The notes under the pieces: generated by a model
What the model saw: the letters and a program-made list of their open reading frames with translations, nothing else
Database searches by the model: none
Told to the model about the DNA's origin: nothing
Assembly (NCBI GenBank): GCA_025998955.1
Contig: AP024676.1
Location: 2,418,001-2,482,000 of the forward strand
DNA: 64,000 nucleotides
Reading direction: 5' to 3'
Source of the DNA: Candidatus Roseilinea sp.
GTDB lineage: Bacteria > Chloroflexota > Anaerolineae > J036 > Brachytrichaceae
Made by a program: the position numbers and the translations under genes
Shown: positions 24,287 through 33,146 of the stretch, in pieces
Position numbering within the stretch: the first letter of the stretch is position 1
How the letters are laid out: each line of letters starts with the position of its first letter

Positions 24287-26263
24287 CTAGATCACCCGCT
24301 CGTTGCCGCCATCAATCGGAATCTGCGCGCCGGTCGTCTTGGCGAAGACGGGCCCGCATAGCTCGGCGACCAACTCAGCGACATCCTGGCTGGTGATCTG
24401 GACGCCCAGCACGTTGTTGCGCTTGTACTGCTCGACGGTCATCCCATAACTCTGTGCGCGCGCGGACAGCACCTCATCCGTCCAGATGCCGGTGTCGAAC
24501 ACTGCGTTCGGGTGGACGACGTTCACGCGGATGCCGTCGCTGCCCCACTCCAGCGCAGCCACGCGCGCTAGCTGCGTCAGCGCAGCTTTCGATGCCGAGT
24601 AAGCGGCTGCGCCCGGCCCCGGCGCCGGCACGTTCTTCGAGCCGACCACCACCACACGCCCACCACGTGGCGCCAGTTTTAGCAGCGGATGCGCTTCGCG
24701 CATCAGCATCGCGTTGGCATCAAGGTTGATGCGCAACGCGCGCGACCAGGTCTGCGCCTCCAGCGCGGCGATACGCTGGCTGGCCGGGAAGATGCCGGCG
24801 TTGAGCACTAACATATCCAGCCCGCCATAGCGCCGCGCCGTACGTTCCAGCGCATCGCGCAACGCCGCTTCGTCGCTCACGTCGGCGTGGATTCCCAAAA
24901 ACTCCGGTTGTGGAAAGAGGCTTTCGATGGCCGGAGCGATGTCGAGGCCAACCACGGCTGCGCCGCGCTTCAGCAATGCCTGGGCGCATGCCCTGCCGAT
25001 GCCGGAAGCCGCGCCGGTCACCAACGCCACTTCGCCGGTGAACATCTGCGGCGCCGGCATGCGTTTAAGCTTGGCCTGCTCCAGATCCCAATACTCCACG
25101 CGAAACAGCTCCGCCTCCGGCAGCGCACACCATCCACCCAGCGACTCTGCGCGCAGGATGACGTCAATCGTTTGCGCATAGATCTCAGCGGCGACAGTCG
25201 CGTCTTTCACGCTGCGACCGGCGGTCGCCATCCCCAGCTCTGGGTCGAGGATCACGCGCGGCGCCGGGTCGAGCATGGCAAGCGGCTGCGACGATGCCGC
25301 GCTGTGACGGGCAAAATAGGCCTCATATTCGGCGCGATACATCGCCACGTCGCGACCGATTAACGGCAGGCGCTTGGTGCGAATGACGTGATCGGGCGTG
25401 ACCGGGCCGCGCCGCGCAATGGACGCCACGTCGGAGCGCCGAGCAAAGCCCAGGGATTTGTCGTCGTCATGCGTGGTCAGGATCATCGGCGCACCGGCCG
25501 CCTCAGACACAGCGCGGCGTAATTCAGCCAACACCACACGCGTGGGCCGGTCGCTCCGCTGCGCCGGTGGGAAGGTCACGCGCCACTGGCCATGCCGCGC
25601 GATGTATTCCTCCGCCTGCGTCACCAGATCAATCATTCGCGTGTAAGCCTGTCGCGCCGTATCGCCAAAGGTGACCAGCCCATGATGCATCAGCACAATG
25701 CCGATGAGGTCATCTTTATGAGCGCACGCATCAAACCGCTCGGCGCACAGCTTGGCCAGTGTGAAGCCCGGCATGACGTAGGGCACAATCAGCACGACGT
25801 CGCCGTATAGCTCGCGCACGCGGCGTTCGCCGTCGGGAGTGTTGGTGATGGCGAGCAGCGCATCGGCGTGCGTGTGATCAACGAACTTGTAGGGCAAGAT
25901 CGCGTGCAAGACGGCTTCGACGGAAGGCGCGGGCGCGCCGGGTTCGATGGCGTAGCTGCGCAACAGGCGCATCATCTCGGTATCGGCGAGCTGGGACAAC
26001 GCGGCCAGCCGCGCCGTTGGCCGCAGGCGCAACGGCGTGAAGCCGGTCGCTTCGATCGTCGCCAGATCCCAGCCGCTGCCTTTAACGTAGAGGATGTCCT
26101 CTTCCTCATCGAAAACGTTGCGCGCGCGTGTCTTCACCGAGGTATTGCCGCCGCCATGCAACACCAGCGCCGGCTCGCGTCCGAGCAAACGCGATGTATA
26201 GACCCGCTGGGCCAGGTCGCCAACGAACGTTGCCGCTTCCGCATCGTTCCAGAGGTTTTGCAT
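24287..26263 (-). CDS. Bifunctional class II aldolase / short-chain dehydrogenase, copy 2
   Basis: 658 residues, same architecture as 2308-4389. The aldolase domain has GGGNTSVK, VKGSGWDLA and zinc ligands in FVDHTHADA. The dehydrogenase domain has TGAASGIG, LNAGIF, YSASK and a C-terminal TTGAQIPIDGG. The two copies share the motifs but clearly diverge elsewhere, so they likely act on different sugars. A ketose-1-phosphate is the expected substrate, giving DHAP plus an aldehyde that the second domain may oxidise. It starts 3 bp after the stop of an intact TIM gene, which would interconvert the DHAP formed. Confidence 0.85.
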   Translation of the reverse strand: MQNLWNDAEAATFVGDLAQRVYTSRLLGREPALVLHGGGNTSVKTRARNVFDEEEDILYVKGSGWDLATIEATGFTPLRLRPTARLAALSQLADTEMMRLLRSYAIEPGAPAPSVEAVLHAILPYKFVDHTHADALLAITNTPDGERRVRELYGDVVLIVPYVMPGFTLAKLCAERFDACAHKDDLIGIVLMHHGLVTFGDTARQAYTRMIDLVTQAEEYIARHGQWRVTFPPAQRSDRPTRVVLAELRRAVSEAAGAPMILTTHDDDKSLGFARRSDVASIARRGPVTPDHVIRTKRLPLIGRDVAMYRAEYEAYFARHSAASSQPLAMLDPAPRVILDPELGMATAGRSVKDATVAAEIYAQTIDVILRAESLGGWCALPEAELFRVEYWDLEQAKLKRMPAPQMFTGEVALVTGAASGIGRACAQALLKRGAAVVGLDIAPAIESLFPQPEFLGIHADVSDEAALRDALERTARRYGGLDMLVLNAGIFPASQRIAALEAQTWSRALRINLDANAMLMREAHPLLKLAPRGGRVVVVGSKNVPAPGPGAAAYSASKAALTQLARVAALEWGSDGIRVNVVHPNAVFDTGIWTDEVLSARAQSYGMTVEQYKRNNVLGVQITSQDVAELVAELCGPVFAKTTGAQIPIDGGNERVI

Positions 26264-26266
26264 TGC

Positions 26267-27031
26267 TCAATCCAGCGCCGCGAGCGCATGGGCCAACACG
26301 GCAACAAAACGATCCACGTTCCAGCCGGCGCGCCCCACTCCCATGCCGCTCCCGTTGGGCAGGCGCGCATATCGGGCGCAATTCGTCGCGTCCACGCTGC
26401 CGCCGTAGAGGATGGGGACACGCTCACCCGCTGGGCCGAAAAGTTCACGCAGCACGCGCCGGATGTTACCGAATGCTGCGCTCACGTAGTCCGGGTCGGC
26501 CGCCACACCGCCTTCGCCGACCGACCACAGCGGTTCGTAAAGCACCTGTAAATCGCCAGGGGGGGCCAGCCCACAAAGCGCCAGCTTCAACTGCTGCGCC
26601 ACATATTCTGCGCCTGCGCCGGCAGCTTTGATGATGGATGGCTCACCCACACACAACATCACGCCCAGGCCGTGCCGCGCCGCGGCCAACACCTTCTTAT
26701 TCAGCATCTCATCGCTCTCACCGAACAGCGTGCGGCGCTCGGCGTGGCCGAGCATGACGAACTCGGCCCCACAGGCCTTGAGCATGAGCGGCGAAATCTC
26801 GCCGGTGAACGCACCTTCATCCGCCCAGTGCATGTTTTGCGCGCCGATGCGGATGCCGGAGCCGTGCGCGGCTTCCGCTGCCACGGCAATGGATGTGAAC
26901 GGGGGAATCACCCACAAGCCTGCGCGCTCGATCTTCGGCACGCGCGCGACGCGCTCGCGCAGCATCTGCAAGAACTCCCGCGTCTGCTGCGGCGTTTGGT
27001 GCATCTTCAAGTTCACGCCGAAGAGAAACAC
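26267..27031 (-). CDS. tpiA: Triose-phosphate isomerase family enzyme
   Basis: 254 residues from GTG 27031. All catalytic residues are present: Lys9 in VNLKMH, His96 in GHAER and Glu166 in YEPLW. The phosphate-binding end ILYGGSVDATN is also kept. It sits between the importer 2 accessory gene and the aldolase/SDR fusion, so it may handle triose phosphates from that aldolase. It could instead be a tetrulose-phosphate isomerase, as EryH is a TIM homologue in erythritol catabolism. A catalytically damaged paralogue lies at 14102-14806. The symbol is given for family only. Confidence 0.85.
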   Translation of the reverse strand: MFLFGVNLKMHQTPQQTREFLQMLRERVARVPKIERAGLWVIPPFTSIAVAAEAAHGSGIRIGAQNMHWADEGAFTGEISPLMLKACGAEFVMLGHAERRTLFGESDEMLNKKVLAAARHGLGVMLCVGEPSIIKAAGAGAEYVAQQLKLALCGLAPPGDLQVLYEPLWSVGEGGVAADPDYVSAAFGNIRRVLRELFGPAGERVPILYGGSVDATNCARYARLPNGSGMGVGRAGWNVDRFVAVLAHALAALD

Positions 27032-27064
27032 CGCGTAGGATGCTCGGTTCGCACAAGCGCAGTC

Positions 27065-27379
27065 TCAACGTTCCGCCGCTTCGCCGCTGTGCGGCTGAAG
27101 CACCGGTGCAGGCCAAACGTGGCTCCACAAGATAAACGCCAGCGTCGAGATGAGCAGCAACAGGAAGCCTGGCTCCATAAGGGCCAAGGCGACGGGCTGG
27201 AACATCATCACGATGCCGAGCACCATGCCGGTGATGATGACGCTCATCACCCTACTGTAGCGTCGGTGAGGCACCTTGCCTCCCAGCCGCTTCTCGGCAA
27301 TCTGGATCAGCCGGACGAACAGGCCAAGGATGATAAAGAAGCCGACGATGAAGATGAGAAATTGCAGCGTGGGATTCAT
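27065..27379 (-). CDS. Small 3-TM membrane protein of importer 2
   Basis: 104 residues with three hydrophobic segments (about 6-25, 46-62, 70-88) and a loop containing a basic KRLGGKVPHRR stretch. There is no recognised domain. It is the counterpart of the 95-residue gene in importer 1, although the gene order differs (here it follows both ATPases). Starting 8 bp after the preceding ATPase stop, it is surely co-transcribed with the importer. Confidence 0.65.
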   Translation of the reverse strand: MNPTLQFLIFIVGFFIILGLFVRLIQIAEKRLGGKVPHRRYSRVMSVIITGMVLGIVMMFQPVALALMEPGFLLLLISTLAFILWSHVWPAPVLQPHSGEAAER

Positions 27380-27387
27380 GGGACGTC

Positions 27388-28455
27388 TTAATTGAACGAC
27401 AAGCGGTGGCCGGTCTTACGGTCGAAGAAGTGCAACCGTTCGCGCACGATGCGATAGCGCACCTCGCTACCGATGCCAAAGTCGGCGATGCCACTGATGG
27501 TGCTGAGCAAGCTCTGCCGGCCCGACCGGATATGCACAATGGTCTCGACACCGAGTGGTTCGAGCAGAGCGATCTGTCCGCTCAAGTCTCCGTCGGGGGT
27601 GATCTTCACATCCTCCGGCCGGAAGCCGAGCGTGAAGGATTCCGGCAGCTCGGCGTGCGTCGGCGCCGGCAGTTGAATCGTGCTGTCGGGCACGCGAATC
27701 ATCCCGTCGGCGCGCGCCGCATCATACAGGTTGATGCGCGGCACACCGACCAGCTTGGCCACGAACGTCGTGGCGGGGAAGTCATAGATCTCGCGCGGTG
27801 TGCCCACCTGCACCAACACACCTTCGCGCAACACGCCGACGCGGTCGGCCAGGGTCATCGCCTCGATCTGGTCGTGGGTGACGAACAGGGTGGTGCTGTG
27901 CGCTTCGCGCTGTAGGCGGTTCAGCTCGATGCGCAGGGCTTCGCGCAGCTTGGCGTCCAGGTTGGACAGCGGCTCGTCCATTAGGAAGATCCTGGGTCGG
28001 CGCACCAGGGCGCGACCCAGCGCCACGCGCTGCATCTCGCCGCCGGACAGGTTACGCGTGGAGCGCTGCAGTAGGTGAGGGATGCGCACGCGCTCGGCAG
28101 CCTCGTGCACGCGCTGTTTGATCTCGGCCTCGCTCAAGTTGCGGCCCGGTGCGCGCAGCGGGAAGGCCAAGTTGTCATACACCGACATGGTCGGGTAGAG
28201 CGAGTAATACTGGAAGACGAAGGCCGTGTCGCGCTCGGCCGGCGTCGCATCGTTCATCGGCTGGCCGTCGAAGAACACGTCGCCGGCGTCTTGCTTCTCC
28301 AGGCCGGCGATCACGCGCAGGGTGGTCGTCTTGCCCGCACCGGTCTGCCCGAGCAGCACGAAGAATTCGCCATCCTTCACGGTGAAGCTCACATCGTTCA
28401 ATGCGATGACGGAGCCGAATTTCTTGGTGATATGGCTTAGCTCGACTGTTGCCAC
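27388..28455 (-). CDS. CUT1 importer 2 ATPase, canonical
   Basis: 355 residues, MalK/UgpC-like. Walker A GQTGAGKTT, signature NLSGGEMQR, Walker B LMDEPLSNLD and switch FVTHDQIEAM are all intact, with the C-terminal regulatory domain. It is encoded next to a second ATPase (28501-29592) and may work as a heterodimer, but unlike the importer 1 pair neither partner has lost catalytic residues. Confidence 0.9.
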   Translation of the reverse strand: MATVELSHITKKFGSVIALNDVSFTVKDGEFFVLLGQTGAGKTTTLRVIAGLEKQDAGDVFFDGQPMNDATPAERDTAFVFQYYSLYPTMSVYDNLAFPLRAPGRNLSEAEIKQRVHEAAERVRIPHLLQRSTRNLSGGEMQRVALGRALVRRPRIFLMDEPLSNLDAKLREALRIELNRLQREAHSTTLFVTHDQIEAMTLADRVGVLREGVLVQVGTPREIYDFPATTFVAKLVGVPRINLYDAARADGMIRVPDSTIQLPAPTHAELPESFTLGFRPEDVKITPDGDLSGQIALLEPLGVETIVHIRSGRQSLLSTISGIADFGIGSEVRYRIVRERLHFFDRKTGHRLSFN

Positions 28456-28490
28456 GGCTGATCTTTCAACGAATCATCTCAACTAATCAT

Positions 28491-28520
28491 CACCCATCCA
28501 TCATGCATGATGGATGGGTG
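28491..28520. repeat. Perfect 30-bp palindrome across an ATPase stop codon
   Basis: The 15-base arm CACCCATCCATCATG (28491-28505) is followed at once by its exact complement (28506-28520), with no unpaired centre. On the minus strand it encodes the last residues (PIHHA) and the TGA stop (28501-28503) of the ATPase at 28501-29592. Confidence 0.9.
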
Positions 28521-29592
28521 GAACCGCCCGCTCGTTCTTCGGGTCGAAGAAGCGCACCATAGACGGATTCAGGTCGAAGCGAATGGTCTCGCCGACGGTA
28601 AAGTGCGCGTCACGGCTGACGCGCGCGTGAATCGAGTGATCGTCGCCCATCTCCAGCACCAGCATCGTATATGCGCCGTGCAAATCCACCGAATATACGG
28701 TGGCAGCCAGTTGTCCGCTTGGGTGGATGTGCACCGCCTCCGGCCGGAAGCCGACGATGACGCCGCTGCCGGACAACCCACGGTTGAGCGCCTCCGGCCA
28801 GCCGGGCGGCGGCGTATAGCGATTGCCGCCGGGCAACGTCGCGACACCATCGGCCCAATCGCCTTTCACCAAGTTCATGCCGGGGCTGCCGATGAATTGC
28901 GCCACGAACAGGTTGCTGGGCGTGTGATACACCTCGGCCGGCGTGCCGACTTGTTGCACCACGCCTTGGCTCATCACCACGATGCGGTCGGCCATCGCCA
29001 TCGCCTCGATCTGATCGTGCGTGACATAGACGGTGGTTGCGTTTTGCAGAATGTGCAGGCGCTTGATCTCCGAACGCATCGTCTCGCGAAAGTCAGCGTC
29101 GAGTGCGCCGAGCGGCTCGTCCATCAAGAAGCACGATGGTCGGCGCACCAGCGCGCGCGCCAGCGCGATGCGCTGTTGGTCGCCGCTGCTGAGCGCGCCG
29201 GGGCGCGATTTGAGCAGCGGCTCGATCTGCAACAGTTCGGCCACTTCCTTCACGCGCCGCTGGATATTCTCTCGGCGCTCACCTTCGGCTTGCAGGGGGA
29301 AGGCGATGTTCTCCCAGGCCGTTAGATGCGGGTAGAGCGCGAAGAACTGGAAGACCATGGCCACGTCGCGCTGGCTCGGCTTCAGCCAAGTGACGTCCTG
29401 GCCGTTGAGGATGATCCTGCCACCGCTCACCGTCTCCAGGCCGGCGATCATGCGCAGCGTTGTGGTCTTGCCGCAGCCCGATGGGCCGAGCAGCGCCACG
29501 AATTCGCCGTTCTTGATGCAGAGATCGAGCGGCCGGACGGCATACTGCTCCCCGAATCGCTTCTCGACTTGCTGGAGTTCGATGTCTGCCAT
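28501..29592 (-). CDS. CUT1 importer 2 ATPase, second subunit
   Basis: 363 residues. Walker A GPSGCGKTT, Walker B LMDEPLGALD and switch YVTHDQIEAM are intact. The signature is slightly altered, ALSSGDQQR in place of LSGGQQQR, keeping the serine. It has the MalK-like C-terminal domain. The end of the reading frame lies inside a perfect palindrome, so its C-terminal tail was probably reshaped by the repeat. It follows the MalG-type permease by 58 bp. Confidence 0.9.
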   Translation of the reverse strand: MADIELQQVEKRFGEQYAVRPLDLCIKNGEFVALLGPSGCGKTTTLRMIAGLETVSGGRIILNGQDVTWLKPSQRDVAMVFQFFALYPHLTAWENIAFPLQAEGERRENIQRRVKEVAELLQIEPLLKSRPGALSSGDQQRIALARALVRRPSCFLMDEPLGALDADFRETMRSEIKRLHILQNATTVYVTHDQIEAMAMADRIVVMSQGVVQQVGTPAEVYHTPSNLFVAQFIGSPGMNLVKGDWADGVATLPGGNRYTPPPGWPEALNRGLSGSGVIVGFRPEAVHIHPSGQLAATVYSVDLHGAYTMLVLEMGDDHSIHARVSRDAHFTVGETIRFDLNPSMVRFFDPKNERAVPPIHHA

Positions 29593-29597
29593 GCGCT

Positions 29598-29647
29598 CAC
29601 TCCCTACTTCCGACTTCCCATTACCGAGCGGGCAGTCGGGAGTCGGT
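29598..29647. repeat. ACTCCC / GGGAGT spacer repeat
   Basis: CACTCCCTACTTCCGACTTCCC on the left (29598-29619, given as positions of the word) faces GGGCAGTCGGGAGTCGG on the right, an imperfect inverted repeat. It fills the spacer between the MalG-type permease and the ATPase, leaving little room for a Shine-Dalgarno. A perfect version of the word occurs at 63156-63191. Confidence 0.6.
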
Positions 29648-29650
29648 CAT

Positions 29651-30637
29651 TCACTTCCTTAGCGCACCGAACGTCACGCCGCGCAGCAGATAGTCACGCA
29701 GGGCAAACGTCACGATGATCACCGGGATGAGGAAGCCGAGCGTGCCGGCGGCAATAGCCGACCACTCGATGCCACCGGTGCCAAGCACAGTCGGAATGCT
29801 GGGCGGCGCGGTGCGGGCGCGCTCGCTCGTCAGCATCAGCGCAAAGGCGTATTCGTTCCAGGCGAAGATGAGACAAAACACGAAGGTGGCAGCGATGCCG
29901 GTGATCGCCTGCGGCAACACCACCTTGCGGAAGGCTTGCAGGCGGCTGTAGCCGTCCACCAGCGCAGCTTCCTCGTATTCCCGTGGGATCTCGTCAATGA
30001 AGCCCTTGAGCAGCCACACCGCGAATGACAGGTTGAACACCGTGTAGAGCAGGATCAAACCCAGGTGCGTATCGTAGAGCCTGAGCTGCTGATACATCAA
30101 GAAGATCGGGATGGTGACGACCACCGGCGGTAGCATGCGCGTGCTGAGGATGAAGAAGAGCAAGTCACCCTTGCCGGGCACGTTGAACCGGCTGAAGGCA
30201 TATGCTGCCAGCACGCCGAGCAGCACCGAGAGCACCGTCGAAGCACTGGCGACGATGACCGAGTTCAGAAGGCGCTGGCCGTACTGGCTCGGTCCGGTGA
30301 TGCGCTGGCCGCGCTCGGCCATGATGCGCTCGGCAAAGTTGAGGTCGGTGCGCTGCTTGTATTCTTCGATCATGCCTGGCGGCAATAACACGCGCTTCGT
30401 CAGCAGACTGATGAAGCCCTCGATCGTCGGCTCGAAGAATACTTTCGGCGGGATGGCGACGACATCGGGGCGCGACTTGAATGCGGCAGTCACCATCCAG
30501 AACACCGGGATCAGGCTGATCACGGCGTAGAGCACGACGACGGCGATGCGCAACGCGCGCGTGAACTGATAACGCGCGCCCACCTTGTCTACGCGGGTAG
30601 CATAGGTGATCGGGACGCTAGTCGTTGAAACGGCCAT
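29651..30637 (-). CDS. CUT1 ABC permease, MalG type (importer 2)
   Basis: 328 residues from ATG 30637. An ATG at 30673 is possible but lies within spacer repeat sequence. Six membrane segments are expected, with a long extracytoplasmic stretch after the first. The EAA loop reads YEEAALVDGYSRLQAFRKVV and the C-terminus LLRGVTFGALRK is typical. It partners with the MalF-type protein at 30684-31607. Confidence 0.9.
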   Translation of the reverse strand: MAVSTTSVPITYATRVDKVGARYQFTRALRIAVVVLYAVISLIPVFWMVTAAFKSRPDVVAIPPKVFFEPTIEGFISLLTKRVLLPPGMIEEYKQRTDLNFAERIMAERGQRITGPSQYGQRLLNSVIVASASTVLSVLLGVLAAYAFSRFNVPGKGDLLFFILSTRMLPPVVVTIPIFLMYQQLRLYDTHLGLILLYTVFNLSFAVWLLKGFIDEIPREYEEAALVDGYSRLQAFRKVVLPQAITGIAATFVFCLIFAWNEYAFALMLTSERARTAPPSIPTVLGTGGIEWSAIAAGTLGFLIPVIIVTFALRDYLLRGVTFGALRK

Positions 30638-30663
30638 AGTCTTGGGATATCGAACGACTAAAT

Positions 30664-30690
30664 CATGAATCACGAATCATGATTCATGAC
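30664..30690. repeat. ATGAATCATGATTC palindromic spacer
   Basis: The perfect palindrome GAATCATGATTC (30674-30685) is flanked by a further inverted pair, ATGAATCA (30665-30672) and TGATTCAT (30680-30687). It overlaps the stop codon of the MalF-type permease gene and fills the gap to the MalG-type gene. Confidence 0.75.
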
Positions 30691-31607
30691 TCTCCTCGGA
30701 TACGGTTGAGCGAGCGGACGTAGAGGTTACTGACCGCGATGACGATGACGAGGATGATGTAAGCCAGTGCGCTGGACTCGCCGGTGGTGAAGCGCGTGAA
30801 GGCAGCGCGGTATAGGTGCACGGCGATCAGCTCGGTCGAATCGCCCGGCCCGCCGCCAGTCAGGCCCATCACCAGGTCGAATGTCTTGAACGCCTCGATC
30901 GTGCGAAATAGGATCGCGATCAGCAACAGCGGCGCCACTTGTGGCAGCGTGATGCGCCAGAACTGGAACCATGGGCTGGCGCGATCTATCGCCGCCGCTT
31001 CGTACAGGTAGTCGGGAATCGCTTTCAGCCCGGACAGGCACAAGAGCATGACGAACGGGCTCCACATCCACACATCCACAATGATGATGGCCCACAAAGC
31101 ACGGCTGGCCTCGCCCAGCCAGTCCGGGCCGGAATTTGGCACGCTGTAGCCGATCAGATAGTTGAAGATGCCGAAGGCCGGGTTGTAGATCAGCTTCCAG
31201 AACAGGCCGATGACGACCGGCGACATCATAATCGGGATCAGGATGAGCGTGGTAATCAGGCCGCTGCCCTTGAAGCGTTCGCGCAGGAACAGCGCCAGGC
31301 CGAAGCCGACGATGGCCTGCAGCGCCACCGTGGTCACGACGTAGCGGCCGGTGAGCGTGAAATACTGCCAGATGCGCGGGTCGCTGAGTAGTTTGTTGTA
31401 ATTTTGCAGCCCGATCCAGGCCGGCGGGACGTCGGGCTTGATCACCGAGAACTCGGTGAAGCTCAGGTACAAGCTATAGAACAGCGGAAAGATGTTCCAC
31501 AGCACCAGTAGGATGATGGTCGGCGCAATAAACAGCACCTGAATCTGCACATCGGTGAGTGAGCGCCGGCTGTGGGCACGTGCGGTTTGAGTTCGAGTCA
31601 GTTGCAT
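30684..31607 (-). CDS. CUT1 ABC permease, MalF type (importer 2)
   Basis: 307 residues with six membrane segments. The EAA loop reads YEAAAIDRASPWFQFWRITL, and the GGGPGDSTELIAVHLYR region before the last segment is typical. It lies 75 bp after the binding-protein gene, separated by a 16-bp hairpin that could lower permease expression relative to the receptor. The stop codon lies within a palindromic repeat. Confidence 0.9.
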   Translation of the reverse strand: MQLTRTQTARAHSRRSLTDVQIQVLFIAPTIILLVLWNIFPLFYSLYLSFTEFSVIKPDVPPAWIGLQNYNKLLSDPRIWQYFTLTGRYVVTTVALQAIVGFGLALFLRERFKGSGLITTLILIPIMMSPVVIGLFWKLIYNPAFGIFNYLIGYSVPNSGPDWLGEASRALWAIIIVDVWMWSPFVMLLCLSGLKAIPDYLYEAAAIDRASPWFQFWRITLPQVAPLLLIAILFRTIEAFKTFDLVMGLTGGGPGDSTELIAVHLYRAAFTRFTTGESSALAYIILVIVIAVSNLYVRSLNRIRGES

Positions 31608-31616
31608 CTCGTGGCG

Positions 31617-31652
31617 AAGAAACCAGGTTTCTTTGCAGAAACCTGGTTTCTT
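31617..31652. repeat. Hairpin between binding-protein and permease genes of importer 2
   Basis: The 15-base arm AGAAACCAGGTTTCT (31618-31632) and its exact complement (31637-31651) close a TTGC loop, with one more A-T pair outside. There is no U-tract. In maltose-type operons a stem-loop at this place keeps receptor mRNA abundant relative to permease mRNA; that role here is inferred. Confidence 0.8.
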
Positions 31653-31681
31653 TCATCAATCGTGCATCTCGCAGGTGCCGA

Positions 31682-33049
31682 TCACTTCAGATAGCCGGCC
31701 TTCTTGAGGATCTCGGTGTGCTCGCGCGCGATGTTGTCCAGCGCTTCTTTGGCTGTGCCTTGGCCCTCGACGATGTACTTGCTCAGCTCGCGCTGCGAGA
31801 CGACGAGCAGATCGCCGAACTCGGGGATGTTCCAGAAGTCCTTGACGAAGTTCATCGTCTCGGCGAACGCCGGGTTGTAGGGCGTGGCCTTCTTGAACGT
31901 GTCGGAGTTCAGCACCTCGATGTTGCAGGTGTAGCCGCCGAGCGCCGCCCACTTCTCCTGCACCGGCTTGCTGGCGAACCACTCGATGAAGTCCTTCGCG
32001 GCCTGCTGGCGCTCCGGGCTGATGTAAGCATTCACGCTCAGGCCTTGGCCACCGAGCGAGGCGAACTGCACGCCGCCAGGGCCGGGCGGCGTGGAGAAGA
32101 AGCCGACCTTGTCGTAATAATTCGGGTTGGTCTGCGAGTTCACCAGCGCCGGGAAGAAGGCGAAGTAGTTCGTGATCATCGCGGCCTGGCCGCTGATGAA
32201 GGCGTCGTTCATTTCCTGGAAGAAGGCGTTGCTCAAACCCGGTGGCATGAACTTGGTGTATAGCTCGCGATACAACTCGAGCGCCTTTGCAGCGTTCTCG
32301 GTGTTCAACACGCCCTCGACCTCGAACTTGTCGTTCTTCCAGTCGGCGCCGAAGTTGAAGATGAAGTTCTGCGCGCCCATCGTGATGGCGTCGTAGTCCT
32401 TCTGCGTATAGATCGCGACGCCGTACAGGTTCTTCTCCGGGCGGGTGAAGAACTCGGCGATGTCGCGCAACTGCAACAAGTCCTTCGGCACGTCGAGGTC
32501 ATAGCCATACTTGGCTTTGAACGCTTCCTTCTCCGCCGGATCCTCGAACAGATCCTTGCGATAGGCCCAGCCCAGCGCGTCGCCCTCGGTCGGGAAGGCC
32601 CAATACTTGCCGTCGTAGGTGCCGTAGTAGAGCAACGTGGCCGGCGTGACCGTCTTATCCAGGCCCTTCTCCTTCATGAAGTCGGTCAGGTCAAGGTAGT
32701 GCCCCTGCGTCGCTGCTTGGCCGAGCCACTGGCTGTCGCCGACGACCATGTCGTAGCCGGTGCCCTTGGCGGCCCACTCCGCCGTGACCTTGTTGTAGTA
32801 GGTGCCCCACGGCTCTTGCACGACGTTGACTTTGATGCCTCGCTCTTTCTCGTAGTCGTTGGCCAGCTCTTGCAGATAGTTAGCCGGATCCCATTCCGCC
32901 CACCAAATCGTGAGCTCAGTGACGCCTGCCGGCGCAGCCGTTGCCTGTTCGGCAGGCGCCGCGGGCGCTGCGGGAGCCGCTGGCACTGCACAGCCAGCGA
33001 CCAAAGCCGCTGTCAGTCCAAGTGTGAGTAACCCTAACTTCTTGGTCAT
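31682..33049 (-). CDS. Sugar/polyol-binding lipoprotein of importer 2
   Basis: 455 residues with a lipoprotein signal peptide (MTKKLGLLTLGLTAALVAGC, Cys20) followed by an Ala/Pro-rich linker. The mature part begins TELTIWWAEWDP, typical of CUT1 family 1 solute-binding proteins. It should deliver a sugar or polyol to the permeases at 29651-31607. The first gene of importer 2 in transcription order, it has a Shine-Dalgarno (AAAGGAGACAG) and the most promoter-like upstream region of this operon. Confidence 0.9.
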   Translation of the reverse strand: MTKKLGLLTLGLTAALVAGCAVPAAPAAPAAPAEQATAAPAGVTELTIWWAEWDPANYLQELANDYEKERGIKVNVVQEPWGTYYNKVTAEWAAKGTGYDMVVGDSQWLGQAATQGHYLDLTDFMKEKGLDKTVTPATLLYYGTYDGKYWAFPTEGDALGWAYRKDLFEDPAEKEAFKAKYGYDLDVPKDLLQLRDIAEFFTRPEKNLYGVAIYTQKDYDAITMGAQNFIFNFGADWKNDKFEVEGVLNTENAAKALELYRELYTKFMPPGLSNAFFQEMNDAFISGQAAMITNYFAFFPALVNSQTNPNYYDKVGFFSTPPGPGGVQFASLGGQGLSVNAYISPERQQAAKDFIEWFASKPVQEKWAALGGYTCNIEVLNSDTFKKATPYNPAFAETMNFVKDFWNIPEFGDLLVVSQRELSKYIVEGQGTAKEALDNIAREHTEILKKAGYLK

Positions 33050-33109
33050 ATCTGTCTCCTTTCGGTAGCATGAAACAAGCGGTTTGTGGCCCTCGCGAGC
33101 CTAATATAA

Positions 33110-33128
33110 AGATGTTTTTAGCACATCT
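33110..33128 (-). promoter_or_regulatory. Candidate operator upstream of importer 2
   Basis: The inverted repeat AGATGT-N7-ACATCT lies about 60-80 bases upstream of the binding-protein start, next to an AT-rich TTTATATTAG stretch that may be a -10 region. No matching second site was found, so this is weak. Confidence 0.3.
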
Positions 33129-33146
33129 GGCGGAATTAGCAAATGC

